From Clostridia bacterium (GTDB lineage Bacteria > Bacillota > Clostridia > Oscillospirales > Acutalibacteraceae), in NCBI GenBank assembly GCA_900769535.1, contig CAAGHB010000017.1, positions 1 through 39,381 of the forward strand: a DNA stretch of 39,381 bases. Reading direction: 5' to 3'. Below the pieces are notes generated by a model. The model was not told where the DNA came from and ran no database searches. It saw only the letters and a list, made by a program, of their open reading frames with translations. Shown here piece by piece: positions 26,215 through 34,234 of the stretch (position 1 is the first letter of the stretch; each line of letters starts with the position of its first letter). Made by a program: the position numbers and the translations under genes.

Positions 26215-26712
26215 ATGATTATCGAACTTGGTAATATTTTTGTTGCAGATGGCTCGATTATCGAGTTAAACCTCGACTTCGATTTCGCTGATGTCGAATA
26301 TTACGGAATCAACCCTTTTGTTGAAACAGTATGTTTAAGAGGGCGGATTTCAAATCACGCAGGTTTGGTTACATTAGATGGAAATGTACGATGCAATTAT
26401 ACTGCTCCCTGTGACCGCTGTGGTGAGATTTCTTCGGAAATAATAGATTTTGATTTAAGTTATACCTTGGTTCAAAATCTTGCAAACGGCGATGAAAAAG
26501 ACGGTTTTATCGTTGTATCCGAGAAAAAAATTGATATAAGTGAAATAGTTTTGGCTGATTTGATTTTGAACGTGCCCATGAAGCATTTGTGCAATGATGA
26601 TTGCAAAGGACTTTGTGCCGGATGCGGAAAGAATTTGAATGTAGCCGATTGTGACTGCAAGGTGGACAATATTGACCCCCGTTTAGCAGCATTAAAAGAT
26701 TTGTTAGATTAA
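26215..26712 (+). CDS. DUF177 / YceD family protein (23S rRNA accumulation)
   Basis: This is a DUF177 protein of the YceD type, which in bacteria and plastids promotes 23S rRNA accumulation and 50S assembly. The length of 165 residues is usual. The N-terminal half is a beta-rich domain with CNYTAPCDRCGE in the middle. The C-terminus has the characteristic cysteine-rich CNDDCKGLCAGCGKNLN segment near 123-139. A TGAGGTGA ribosome binding site precedes the ATG. It lies 48 bp before rpmF, the nearly universal arrangement, so the pair is made together for ribosome assembly. Confidence 0.93.
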   Translation: MIIELGNIFVADGSIIELNLDFDFADVEYYGINPFVETVCLRGRISNHAGLVTLDGNVRCNYTAPCDRCGEISSEIIDFDLSYTLVQNLANGDEKDGFIVVSEKKIDISEIVLADLILNVPMKHLCNDDCKGLCAGCGKNLNVADCDCKVDNIDPRLAALKDLLD

Positions 26713-26760
26713 CAAAAAAAATAAAAAATACAATGTACTATATCAAAGGAGGTGCTGATA

Positions 26761-26943
26761 ATGGCAGTACCGAAGAGAAAAACCTCAAAACAGAGACGTA
26801 ACAAGAGACGTTCAAGCGTTTGGAAGATGGATGCTCCCGCACTCGTAAGATGTCCGCAGTGCAACGAATACAAGCGTCCGCACAGACTTTGCCAGAACTG
26901 CGGCTATTATAATGGCAGACAGGTCGTTGTAAAAGAGGCATAA
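26761..26943 (+). CDS. rpmF: 50S ribosomal protein L32
   Basis: L32 is a small zinc-binding protein of the large subunit. The 60 residues begin MAVPKRKTSKQRRNKRRSS. Two CxxC pairs follow, CPQC and CQNC, so this is the zinc-binding form and not the C-minus form used in zinc limitation. The ribosome binding site AAAGGAGGTG is the best in the window. In many Firmicutes rpmF is followed by plsX; here plsX lies 24 kb upstream and a DUF512 radical SAM gene follows instead. Confidence 0.97.
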   Translation: MAVPKRKTSKQRRNKRRSSVWKMDAPALVRCPQCNEYKRPHRLCQNCGYYNGRQVVVKEA

Positions 26944-26958
26944 GTAATAGTATGTTTG

Positions 26959-26994
26959 ATAAATGCTCTCACTTATATTTGTGAGAGCATTTAT
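26959..26994 (+). other. Stable hairpin after rpmF without a U-tract
   Basis: ATAAATGCTCTCAC (26959-26972) pairs perfectly with GTGAGAGCATTTAT (26981-26994) around TTATATTT. The following bases (TACTTTATTG) are not a clean U-tract, so it may be a weak terminator, an mRNA-stabilising 3' end or a processing site between rpmF and the next gene. Confidence 0.6.
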
Positions 26995-27021
26995 TACTTT
27001 ATTGTGAGGGGTGGGATAACC

Positions 27022-28332
27022 TTGGCTGTAAAAATTTCATCTGTTTATGATAGGTCGATTTGTGATAAAGTCGGTATTAAATCCGGCGATATTCTTCTAT
27101 CAATTAACGGTAACGAGATTGTTGATATTTTTGATTATCAGTTTTATGCCGCCGAAAATAAAATTAAAATTATTGTTGACAGAGACGGTGAAATTCTTAC
27201 CTTCAAAATGAAGAAAGAACCGTTTGACGATTTGGGATTAGAGTTTTCGTCCTACCTAATGGACGAGCAAAAGAGTTGCAGAAATAATTGCATCTTTTGC
27301 TTTATTGACCAGTTGCCAAAGGGGCTTCGCGACAGTCTGTATTTCAAGGATGACGATTCCCGACTTTCATTTTTGTTCGGAAATTATATTACCCTCACTA
27401 ATATTACCGAGCACGAAATCGAACGAATAATAAAAATGCACATCAGCCCGATAAATATTTCTGTGCATACTACTAATCCCGAACTACGATGCAAGATGAT
27501 GCATAACCGATTTGCAGGCGATGCACTTAACGTTTTATACCGTTTAGCCGAAGCGGGAACAAAGCTTAATTGTCAGCTCGTATTATGTCCGGGCGTAAAT
27601 GATGGCGACGAATTAAAGCGAACCCTTGATGATTTAATTGGGCTTTATCCCTCGGTTCAGAGTATTGCTGCCGTTCCGCTTGGCATGACAAAATATCGTG
27701 ACGGACTCGAAAAATTGACTCCGTATGATGAAAAGAAGGCACGCGAAACCATTGATATAATTGAAAAATATGCCAAATCCTGCTATGAAAAATACGGCAC
27801 ACGGATAGTATTTGCGGCTGACGAATTTTATATTAAAGCCAATTTACCGATACCTGACGAAAGTTTTTATGAAGATTTTGCTCAGCTGGATAACGGTGTA
27901 GGAATGTGCGCATTGCTAAAAAGTGAATTTGTTGCTGCTTGCGAAAATGAAGAGTATAATAAATCTTTATCTCACATTACGACTATTTCAACAGGTTCAG
28001 CAGCATATCCGCTTATTTGCGAACTTGTTGACATTGCAAAGAAAAAATGGCATAATTTAGAATGTAACGTGTATGAAATAAAAAATGACTTTTTCGGTGA
28101 ATCAATTACTGTTGCAGGACTCATTACCGGAAAGGATTTGATTTCACAGTTAAAGAACAAAAAACTGGGTGATTGTCTTCTTTTGCCGTCAAGTATGTTT
28201 AGAGCGCAAGGGGATATAATGCTCGATGATACAAGCATAGAGGACATTGAAGCTGCACTTAATGTAAAGGTTAAAATTATTCAAAATGACGGATATGAGC
28301 TTTTATCCGCAATTTTAGATGGAGAGAATTAA
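27022..28332 (+). CDS. DUF512 family radical SAM protein with N-terminal PDZ-like domain
   Basis: This is an uncharacterised radical SAM enzyme. A PDZ-like domain (about residues 1-60, KVGIKSGDILLSINGNEI) precedes the cluster motif Cys86-x3-Cys90-x2-Cys93. The family blocks FIDQLPKGLRDSLYFKDDD and CPGVNDG follow. The C-terminal DUF512 part, from about residue 230, contains FAADEFYI and NGVGM motifs. The start is placed at TTG 27022, behind GAGGGGTGGG, giving about 436 residues. An upstream in-frame TTG at 26956 falls in the hairpin after rpmF and has no ribosome binding site. The family is common next to der in Clostridia; the substrate is unknown. Its stop directly abuts the der ATG. Confidence 0.9.
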   Translation: MAVKISSVYDRSICDKVGIKSGDILLSINGNEIVDIFDYQFYAAENKIKIIVDRDGEILTFKMKKEPFDDLGLEFSSYLMDEQKSCRNNCIFCFIDQLPKGLRDSLYFKDDDSRLSFLFGNYITLTNITEHEIERIIKMHISPINISVHTTNPELRCKMMHNRFAGDALNVLYRLAEAGTKLNCQLVLCPGVNDGDELKRTLDDLIGLYPSVQSIAAVPLGMTKYRDGLEKLTPYDEKKARETIDIIEKYAKSCYEKYGTRIVFAADEFYIKANLPIPDESFYEDFAQLDNGVGMCALLKSEFVAACENEEYNKSLSHITTISTGSAAYPLICELVDIAKKKWHNLECNVYEIKNDFFGESITVAGLITGKDLISQLKNKKLGDCLLLPSSMFRAQGDIMLDDTSIEDIEAALNVKVKIIQNDGYELLSAILDGEN

Positions 28333-29655
28333 ATGGCAAAACCTGTTGTTGCTATTGTAGGGCGTCCGAATGTCGGAAAATCTACACTTTTTAATAAGCT
28401 GATTGGTCAGCGCCTTTCTATCGTAAATGACGAGCCGGGAGTTACACGTGACCGTATTTACGGATATTGTGAATGGCGCGGTAAATCAATTATGCTCGTC
28501 GATACAGGCGGTATCGAAACAAAAACAGATGATATTATTTTATCGCATATTCGCGACCAAGCTAATCTCGCTATTGAATCGGCGCAGGTTATCGTTTTTG
28601 TAACCGATTTAAAGAGCGGTGTTGTTGCTACCGATAAAGAGGTAGCATCAATTCTTCAAAAAAGCGGGAAGCCGGTCGTTTTGTGCGTAAACAAATGCGA
28701 CGGGGTAGGTGAAGTTTCGCCTGAATTTTACGAGTTTTATAATCTTGGACTTGGCGACCCGATTGCCGTTTCGTCGGTTCACGGTCACGGTACAGGAGAT
28801 TTACTTGACGCTGTTTTTGATAATCTGCCAGATTTTGATGATGAAGAGGAATCGGACAGAATTAACGTTGCGATTATAGGAAAGCCGAACGTAGGAAAAT
28901 CGTCGCTTACTAATGCTGTTTCGGGCGAAGTTCGCTCAATCGTATCGAATATCGCAGGTACAACTCGCGATGCTATTGATACTGCGGTTGATAACAAGTA
29001 CGGAAAGTTCAATTTTATTGACACAGCAGGACTAAGAAGAAAAAGCAAGGTTATTGACGACATTGAGCGTTTCAGCGTTTTGCGAGCTCAAATGGCCGTC
29101 GAAAGAGCCGACGTTTGTGTAATTATGATTGATGCGATAGAAGGATTTACCGAGCAGGATTCAAAGGTCGCCGGTTTGGCCCTTGAAGCAGGAAAGGGCT
29201 GTATTATCGCAGTAAATAAATGGGATGCGATTGAAAAGAACGGTCAAACGATGGACTCATATCGCAAAAAATTGATGACCGACTTTTCATTTATGTCCTA
29301 TGCGCCCATTATTTTTATTTCGGCAAAAACGGGTCAAAGAATTGACCGTCTTTTTGAACTTATAAAATACGTTAATGAACAGAACAGCATGAGAATTTCA
29401 ACAGGTAAGCTCAATGACCTTCTTGCCGATGCTACTGCTCGTGTTCAACCGCCCACCGATAAGGGAAAGCGTCTCAGAATTTACTACATTACTCAGGCGT
29501 CGACAAGACCGCCAACGTTTGTATGCTTTTGTAATCGCGAGGACCTGTTCCACTATTCATATCAGCGTTATATCGAAAATCAAATTCGCTCGGTATTCGG
29601 TTTAGAGGGAACACCTGTCCGTTTTGTTATCAGAGAACGTGGAGAGGGAAAATAA
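28333..29655 (+). CDS. der: Ribosome biogenesis GTPase Der (EngA)
   Basis: Der is an essential GTPase with two tandem G domains that acts in 50S assembly. The first G1 (GRPNVGKST) is at residues 8-16 with its DTGG G3; the second (GKPNVGKSS) is near 184-192 with DTAGLRRKSK. NKCD and NKWD serve as the two G4 motifs. A C-terminal KH-like domain spans about 350-440. The 440 residues are standard. Its ATG follows the DUF512 stop with no gap, and its stop overlaps the plsY start by one base (TAATG), so all are translated from one message. Confidence 0.97.
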   Translation: MAKPVVAIVGRPNVGKSTLFNKLIGQRLSIVNDEPGVTRDRIYGYCEWRGKSIMLVDTGGIETKTDDIILSHIRDQANLAIESAQVIVFVTDLKSGVVATDKEVASILQKSGKPVVLCVNKCDGVGEVSPEFYEFYNLGLGDPIAVSSVHGHGTGDLLDAVFDNLPDFDDEEESDRINVAIIGKPNVGKSSLTNAVSGEVRSIVSNIAGTTRDAIDTAVDNKYGKFNFIDTAGLRRKSKVIDDIERFSVLRAQMAVERADVCVIMIDAIEGFTEQDSKVAGLALEAGKGCIIAVNKWDAIEKNGQTMDSYRKKLMTDFSFMSYAPIIFISAKTGQRIDRLFELIKYVNEQNSMRISTGKLNDLLADATARVQPPTDKGKRLRIYYITQASTRPPTFVCFCNREDLFHYSYQRYIENQIRSVFGLEGTPVRFVIRERGEGK

Positions 29656-30335
29656 TGAACTGGCTTTTTGCACTATTTTTATCAATTATTATAAGCTATC
29701 TTCTCGGCAGTGTTAATTTTGCCGTAATCGTGTCAAAAATTTTTGCTCGTGAAGATGTACGAAATATGGGCAGCGGAAATGCGGGTATGACAAACGTAAT
29801 TCGTTCGGTCGGACTTTTGCCCGGTATAATCACCTTTGTAGGCGATTTTTTAAAGGGATTTGCTGCTCCTATTATCGGAAAATATCTTTTATTTCCGATA
29901 GTTTTCGAGAATGCTCCCGAATTTATTGCACCTTTTCTGTCTCCCTCATACGGAATATACATCTGTGGATTTTTCTGTATAATCGGCCATGCTTATCCCG
30001 TGTTTTTCGGTTTTCGTGGCGGAAAGGGAGTTTCAACTTCAATTGCCGTCCTATATTGTATCGACTGGGTTGTAGCAACCTTTGTATTGGTTACATTCCT
30101 TTTTATTTTCTTAATAACAAAGATTATTTCAATTGGTTCGATTGTAGGAGCGTTTGAGTTTACTGTATTCAATTTACTAATCAATTTGAACAGGGAGCTT
30201 CCGATGAGCGAATTTGTTTATATAATCGTGTTATCGGCCGTGCTTTCCTCGGTGGTTATTTTAAAGCATAAAGCGAATATAATTCGACTTCATAACGGGG
30301 AAGAGAAACAGTTAAGTTCACGTAAACAGGGGTGA
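29655..30335 (+). CDS. plsY: Acyl-phosphate:glycerol-3-phosphate acyltransferase PlsY
   Basis: PlsY is an integral membrane enzyme that transfers the acyl group of acyl-phosphate (made by PlsX) to glycerol 3-phosphate. The 226 residues contain several hydrophobic helices and the three conserved loop motifs: GSVNFAV near the N-terminus, GSGNAGMTNVIRS near residues 37-49, and GHAYPVFFGFRGGKGVSTS near 112-130. It overlaps der by one base and gpsA's leader by a few. The adjacent gpsA makes its glycerol 3-phosphate substrate. Confidence 0.95.
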   Translation: MNWLFALFLSIIISYLLGSVNFAVIVSKIFAREDVRNMGSGNAGMTNVIRSVGLLPGIITFVGDFLKGFAAPIIGKYLLFPIVFENAPEFIAPFLSPSYGIYICGFFCIIGHAYPVFFGFRGGKGVSTSIAVLYCIDWVVATFVLVTFLFIFLITKIISIGSIVGAFEFTVFNLLINLNRELPMSEFVYIIVLSAVLSSVVILKHKANIIRLHNGEEKQLSSRKQG

Positions 30336-30340
30336 AAAAG

Positions 30341-31342
30341 ATGTCAAAAATAACCGTTTTAGGCGCAGGCGGATGGGGCATTGCTCTTTCGCTTTTGCTT
30401 CTTGGTAACGGCAATGATGTAACCGTTTGGTCGGCATTTGAAGATGAGATAGAATTGCTTAAAGCCAACCGCGAAACAAAGCTTTTACCCGGAGTGAAAA
30501 TTGATGAGGGCGTTAAGCTAACAGCTTCGCTCGACAGTGTTTTAGAATCGGATTTTCTTGTCTTTGCCGTGCCGTCCTTCGCTATAAGACAGACAGCTCA
30601 AAAGGTTAAGCATCTTATAACAAAAGATACTATAATTGTAAACGTTGCAAAAGGCATCGAGGACGAAACCTTGCTTACTCTTGCTGACGTTATAAAATCA
30701 GAAATGCCTGAAAATAAAATTGTTGTTTTATCAGGACCTTCTCACGCTGAGGAGGTAGCAAGGGGGATGGCGACATCTCTTGTAGCCGCATCTGACGACA
30801 AGCAAGCAGCTATGCTTGTCCAGGATTTATTTATGAATTCGTGCTTACGGGTTTATATCAATGACGATATATTGGGCGTCGAAATCGGCGGTGCGTTAAA
30901 GAACGTTATTGCGCTTGCAACAGGAATTTGTCACGGACTTGGCTTAGGCGATAATGTGAAGGCCGCCTTGATGACACGTGGACTTAGCGAAATTGCGCGT
31001 CTTGGTGTTGCTATGGGCGCACATTACAGAACGTTTGCGGGACTTACAGGTCTCGGTGACCTAATCGTTACCTGTACGTCACAGCATTCACGTAACAGAA
31101 GGTTTGGTACCCTTGTTGGCAGTGGAGTAAATCCTGACGTTGCTTTAAAAGAGGTAGGTATGACCGTCGAGGGTTATCATGCAACTAAAACCGCTTACTT
31201 ACTCGCGAAAAAATTCGGAGTAGAGATGCCGATAACCGAGGAGTGCTATTCGATATTGTATCAAAATTCACCCGTCTCATCGGCACTTGATAGGTTGATG
31301 AAAAGACCTAAATGCGACGAATGTGAGGATATGTGGATGTAA
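30341..31342 (+). CDS. gpsA: Glycerol-3-phosphate dehydrogenase [NAD(P)+] GpsA
   Basis: GpsA reduces dihydroxyacetone phosphate to sn-glycerol 3-phosphate for phospholipids. The Rossmann motif GAGGWGIALS is at the N-terminus. FAVPSFAIR, NVAKGIE and LSGPSHAEEVARG follow; the catalytic lysine lies in GVEIGGALKNVIALATG, with GLTGLGDLIVTC later. The ATG at 30341 follows AGGGGTG; a GTG at 30332 in frame lies inside that ribosome binding site. The length is 333 residues. It ends the operon started at the DUF177 promoter and is closed by a bidirectional terminator. Confidence 0.96.
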   Translation: MSKITVLGAGGWGIALSLLLLGNGNDVTVWSAFEDEIELLKANRETKLLPGVKIDEGVKLTASLDSVLESDFLVFAVPSFAIRQTAQKVKHLITKDTIIVNVAKGIEDETLLTLADVIKSEMPENKIVVLSGPSHAEEVARGMATSLVAASDDKQAAMLVQDLFMNSCLRVYINDDILGVEIGGALKNVIALATGICHGLGLGDNVKAALMTRGLSEIARLGVAMGAHYRTFAGLTGLGDLIVTCTSQHSRNRRFGTLVGSGVNPDVALKEVGMTVEGYHATKTAYLLAKKFGVEMPITEECYSILYQNSPVSSALDRLMKRPKCDECEDMWM

Positions 31343-31344
31343 TA

Positions 31345-31383
31345 AAAAAAGGTTCGCAGTTTATTTGACTGCGAACCTTTTTT
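31345..31383. terminator. Bidirectional intrinsic terminator between gpsA and feoB
   Basis: GGTTCGCAGT (31351-31360) pairs with ACTGCGAACC (31368-31377) around TTATTTG, flanked by an A run and a T run that pair further. It can end both gpsA and the convergent feoB. Confidence 0.93.
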
Positions 31384-33520
31384 ATATGAATAGTTTTGCA
31401 AAACAGTTAAATGTGAAACAAAAAATCATACCGATAATTGTGGGCAATGCGGCGGCAATAAATGTCCATTTTATGCTTCCGGTTTCTTTTTTTATGGTAA
31501 GCAATGTGGTAGAGCAAGGCCAATGAAACAATGAAAAAATTATTGTGCATATTATTGTTATCCAACTCCAACCGTTTGCAATAAACAGCTTACTCAGTTC
31601 ATTTATACTCCCGAAATCCGTAAGCGTTCCTTGTGATAAATAGGCCATAACTATTATTGGTATTACTATTTCATTTGCGGGAAATCCGAGTATGAATGCA
31701 ATCAAAATTACTCCGTCAAGCCCAAGCAATCGAGCGAACGGGTCGAGAAAATCAGAGCAATGATTAAGAATGCTGATATTACCGATTTTTAAATTTGCCA
31801 TCAGCCAGATGATTAGTCCGGAAGGAGCTGCAACGGATACAGCACGACCGAGGACAAATAAGGCGCGGTCAAATATTGAGCGCGTTATAATTTTTGATAT
31901 TTGCGGCTTTCGGTATGGCGGCAATTCAAGAGTGTATGACGACGGAACACCTTTCAGCATTGTTGATGAAAGTGCTTTCGTAACCAAAAACGTTACCAAA
32001 ATTCCGAGAATGATTGCAAAAGTCAGTAATAAAGATGACAGTAGATTTCCGCCTTCGCTGATTGAAAATCCGATGATAAGTATTGAAATCAGCGTTATTA
32101 TGGTCGGAAATCTGCCATTACATGGGACAAAATTATTTGTAAGTATAGCAAGCAGTTTTTCGCGCGGAGAGTCAATTATTCTGCACCCGACAACACCTGC
32201 CGCATTGCAACCAAATCCCATACACATCGTAAGTGCTTGCTTTCCGCAGGCATTACAGCATTTAAACGGCTTGTCGAGATTAAATGCAATTCGCGGTAAA
32301 AATCCTAAATCCTCTAATAGAGTAAAGAGAGGAAAAAATATAGCCATTGGCGGTAACATAACTGATACGACCCATGCCACAGTTTTAAATATTCCGAGAA
32401 TAAGTAGGTCGTGTAACCAAATTGGCGGGTTTAAAAACAATAATCCCTTGCTGAGATAATCTTGCAGTAATGAAAAACCTTGCGAAAGTAGGGAGGATGG
32501 ATAATTTGCGCCGCTTATTGTAAGCCAAAATATGAATGAAAGCATGATTAACATTATCGGATATCCCGTCAATTTGCTTGTAAGTAATTTATCAATTTTT
32601 TTATCTCGCTGTCTATATACGTCGGAGTTGTATTTTACCGAATCCTTGCATATATCCTCGGATATGTTTATTATTCTGTTTACTATTAAATCGTTTAATT
32701 TATCTGAGCTTATGCCGTGGTCAGCGAGCTGTTTTTTTGCATTATTAACAGCGTTTTGTATTAACTTGTTTTCAATAAAATCGCTTCCCATAAATGATTT
32801 TATTTCATTCATTAAAGACTGGTCATTGTCAAGCAATCGAAGACATAACCATCGGGTGTTTAAACCTTTAATGTCGTATTTACTGATTTCAGCTTCGATA
32901 ATCTTTATACCTTGCTCAATTTCGTCGCAGTACAATGGCGCAATAGCATAATTTTTACTTTTCTTAAAATTATCCAGAGTTTTTACAAGTTCTTTTATGG
33001 TCGATTTTTTATTTGCGGCAGTAATTACGACAGGTATGCCGAGTTTTTCACCTATTTTTTTATAATCGATTTCAATTTGCCTCTTTTTAGCTTCGTCAAT
33101 TAGATTTATGCAAAGGATTACATTGTCGGTAATTTCGCAGGTTTGTATAACCATGTTTAAGTTTCGTTCGAGGCAGGTTGCATCGCAAACTACAATTACT
33201 ATATCGGGTTCACCGAAACATATGTAATTACGCGCTATTTCTTCCTCGGTTGAGTGGGCCATAAGAGAGTATGTACCCGGTATATCAACAAGAATGTATG
33301 AGTTTTTTTCTGTTGAAAAATATCCTTGCGCGTTTGAAACCGTCTTACCCGGCCAATTTCCCGTATGTTGATTCATGCCGGTTAATGCATTAAAAATAGT
33401 GCTTTTTCCAACGTTTGGATTACCTGCAAGTGCTACTATTATTTCATTTCCGTTCTTCTTTTTTATTTCGAGTTTTGAATCAATGGAGTTGTGACCGGTT
33501 GAATTATGTGTCAGTCCCAA
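31382..33520 (-). CDS. feoB: Ferrous iron transporter FeoB
   Basis: FeoB is the GTPase-coupled inner-membrane Fe2+ transporter. The N-terminal G domain has G1 GNPNVGKST (residues 33-41), NWPGKTV as the switch region, G3 DIPGTYS and G4 NLID. A helical regulatory domain follows to about residue 290. After it come the core transmembrane region with its two gate repeats (FTLLEDLGFLPRIAF with CMGFGCNAAGVVG, and the later PANEIVIPI) and the terminal helices. The 712 residues make it full length. The start is TTG at 33518-33520, immediately after the feoA stop and behind AAAGGGTGA inside feoA, so translation is coupled. No FeoC gene is visible. Confidence 0.96.
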   Translation of the reverse strand: MGLTHNSTGHNSIDSKLEIKKKNGNEIIVALAGNPNVGKSTIFNALTGMNQHTGNWPGKTVSNAQGYFSTEKNSYILVDIPGTYSLMAHSTEEEIARNYICFGEPDIVIVVCDATCLERNLNMVIQTCEITDNVILCINLIDEAKKRQIEIDYKKIGEKLGIPVVITAANKKSTIKELVKTLDNFKKSKNYAIAPLYCDEIEQGIKIIEAEISKYDIKGLNTRWLCLRLLDNDQSLMNEIKSFMGSDFIENKLIQNAVNNAKKQLADHGISSDKLNDLIVNRIINISEDICKDSVKYNSDVYRQRDKKIDKLLTSKLTGYPIMLIMLSFIFWLTISGANYPSSLLSQGFSLLQDYLSKGLLFLNPPIWLHDLLILGIFKTVAWVVSVMLPPMAIFFPLFTLLEDLGFLPRIAFNLDKPFKCCNACGKQALTMCMGFGCNAAGVVGCRIIDSPREKLLAILTNNFVPCNGRFPTIITLISILIIGFSISEGGNLLSSLLLTFAIILGILVTFLVTKALSSTMLKGVPSSYTLELPPYRKPQISKIITRSIFDRALFVLGRAVSVAAPSGLIIWLMANLKIGNISILNHCSDFLDPFARLLGLDGVILIAFILGFPANEIVIPIIVMAYLSQGTLTDFGSINELSKLFIANGWSWITIICTIIFSLFHWPCSTTLLTIKKETGSIKWTFIAAALPTIIGMIFCFTFNCFAKLFI

Positions 33521-33772
33521 TTAACTCACCCTTTCATCATCAATGGCTGTTTTTATTTTTTCGCATTCCTCTTTTCTTAAAGCTATTACTGCACCTTTTA
33601 TCAAAAAAGCCGACGGGTCGTCAAATGGGCTTTTAAATAGACATTCTATTACAGCACCGTTTGTTAAACCTATGTCAAGTAATCTCCTGCGCATATTTCC
33701 CTCAATTTCAATAGAAATCACCTTGGCTTTTTGTCCCACCTTAATTTCGGACAGGTTGTTTATATTATTCAT
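33521..33772 (-). CDS. feoA: Ferrous iron transport protein FeoA
   Basis: FeoA is a small cytoplasmic SH3-like protein needed for FeoB activity. The 83 residues have the usual GQKAKVISIE strand, MRRRLLDIGLTNGAVIE and the terminal AFLIKGAVIALRKEECEKI. The ATG at 33770-33772 is six bases from AGAAGGTG and is preferred over a GTG at 33781 that overlaps that site. The stop codon is followed directly by the feoB TTG. The sequence upstream holds a candidate operator. Confidence 0.93.
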   Translation of the reverse strand: MNNINNLSEIKVGQKAKVISIEIEGNMRRRLLDIGLTNGAVIECLFKSPFDDPSAFLIKGAVIALRKEECEKIKTAIDDERVS

Positions 33773-33785
33773 TGTTTGCACCTTC

Positions 33786-33839
33786 TGATAATCCTAATTC
33801 ACTGTTATCATAATATGCAAATGCTTTGTTTAGGTTAAA
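33786..33839 (-). promoter_or_regulatory. Candidate feoAB promoter and iron-regulator operator
   Basis: On the - strand, TTTAAC (33834-33839) and TATTAT (33810-33815) are 18 bp apart, a weak promoter. TTAGGTTA (33830-33837, + strand) matches one half of a DtxR/IdeR-type box and overlaps the -35. Downstream, TGATAA and TTATCA form an inverted repeat (33786-33810) with a 13-base spacer, between the -10 and the feoA start. Iron-dependent repression of feoAB is usual, but which element is used is a guess. Confidence 0.4.
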
Positions 33840-33860
33840 GTGCGCGACGATGATTTACAA

Positions 33861-33895
33861 AATCAAAACCACCAGCTTAGCTGGTGGTTTTGATT
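33861..33895. repeat. Perfect 16-bp inverted repeat with TTA loop, REP/IS200-like hairpin
   Basis: AATCAAAACCACCAGC (33861-33876) is the exact reverse complement of 33880-33895, with only TTA between. It has no U-tract in either direction, so it is not a typical terminator. A second small palindrome, TGATTT-ACA-AAATCA (33851-33865), overlaps its left arm and would compete for pairing. It lies between the feoA leader and the tRNA-Cys terminator. No transposase gene is nearby. Confidence 0.8.
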
Positions 33896-33899
33896 ATAC

Positions 33900-33932
33900 A
33901 AAAAAATCCGTCCTCAATAGAGAACGGATTTT
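33900..33932 (-). terminator. Intrinsic terminator of tRNA-Cys
   Basis: On the - strand a 13-bp stem (33920-33932 with 33903-33915, one G-U pair) around a four-base loop is followed by seven T residues. It begins five bases after the tRNA 3' end. Confidence 0.88.
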
Positions 33933-33936
33933 CGTT

Positions 33937-34011
<75 letters not shown>

Positions 34012-34157
34012 GTTTCAAATGCTAATACAGTATATGCGATAATTATGAATTTGTCAATACAAAAATTTTGATTTGACACATTTTACATATTTTATTATAA
34101 ATTATTATTAAACTTTGCTAATAAATTGAATTATTAGCGTTTAAATAAAAAAATCTA

Positions 34158-34186
34158 TTGAAATATTAATATATTTATCGTAGAAT
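34158..34186 (+). promoter_or_regulatory. Sigma-A-type promoter for the dockerin protein gene
   Basis: TTGAAA (34158-34163) and TAGAAT (34181-34186) are 17 bp apart, each matching five of six consensus bases. An AAAGGATGG ribosome binding site lies before the ATG at 34235. Confidence 0.75.
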
Positions 34187-34234
34187 ATACAAGTAAAAGT
34201 GCAATAATGCAATTTAAAGGATGGATGAAACATT

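Noticed and set aside
26956..27021. Extended N-terminus of the DUF512 protein from an upstream TTG.
   Set aside because: The extra 22 codons fall in the rpmF 3' hairpin and have no ribosome binding site; the TTG at 27022 has a good one.
31770..32459. A 229-codon + strand open frame opposite feoB.
   Set aside because: FeoB is full length with all motifs on the - strand; the + strand frame is a shadow with low-complexity composition and no start signals.
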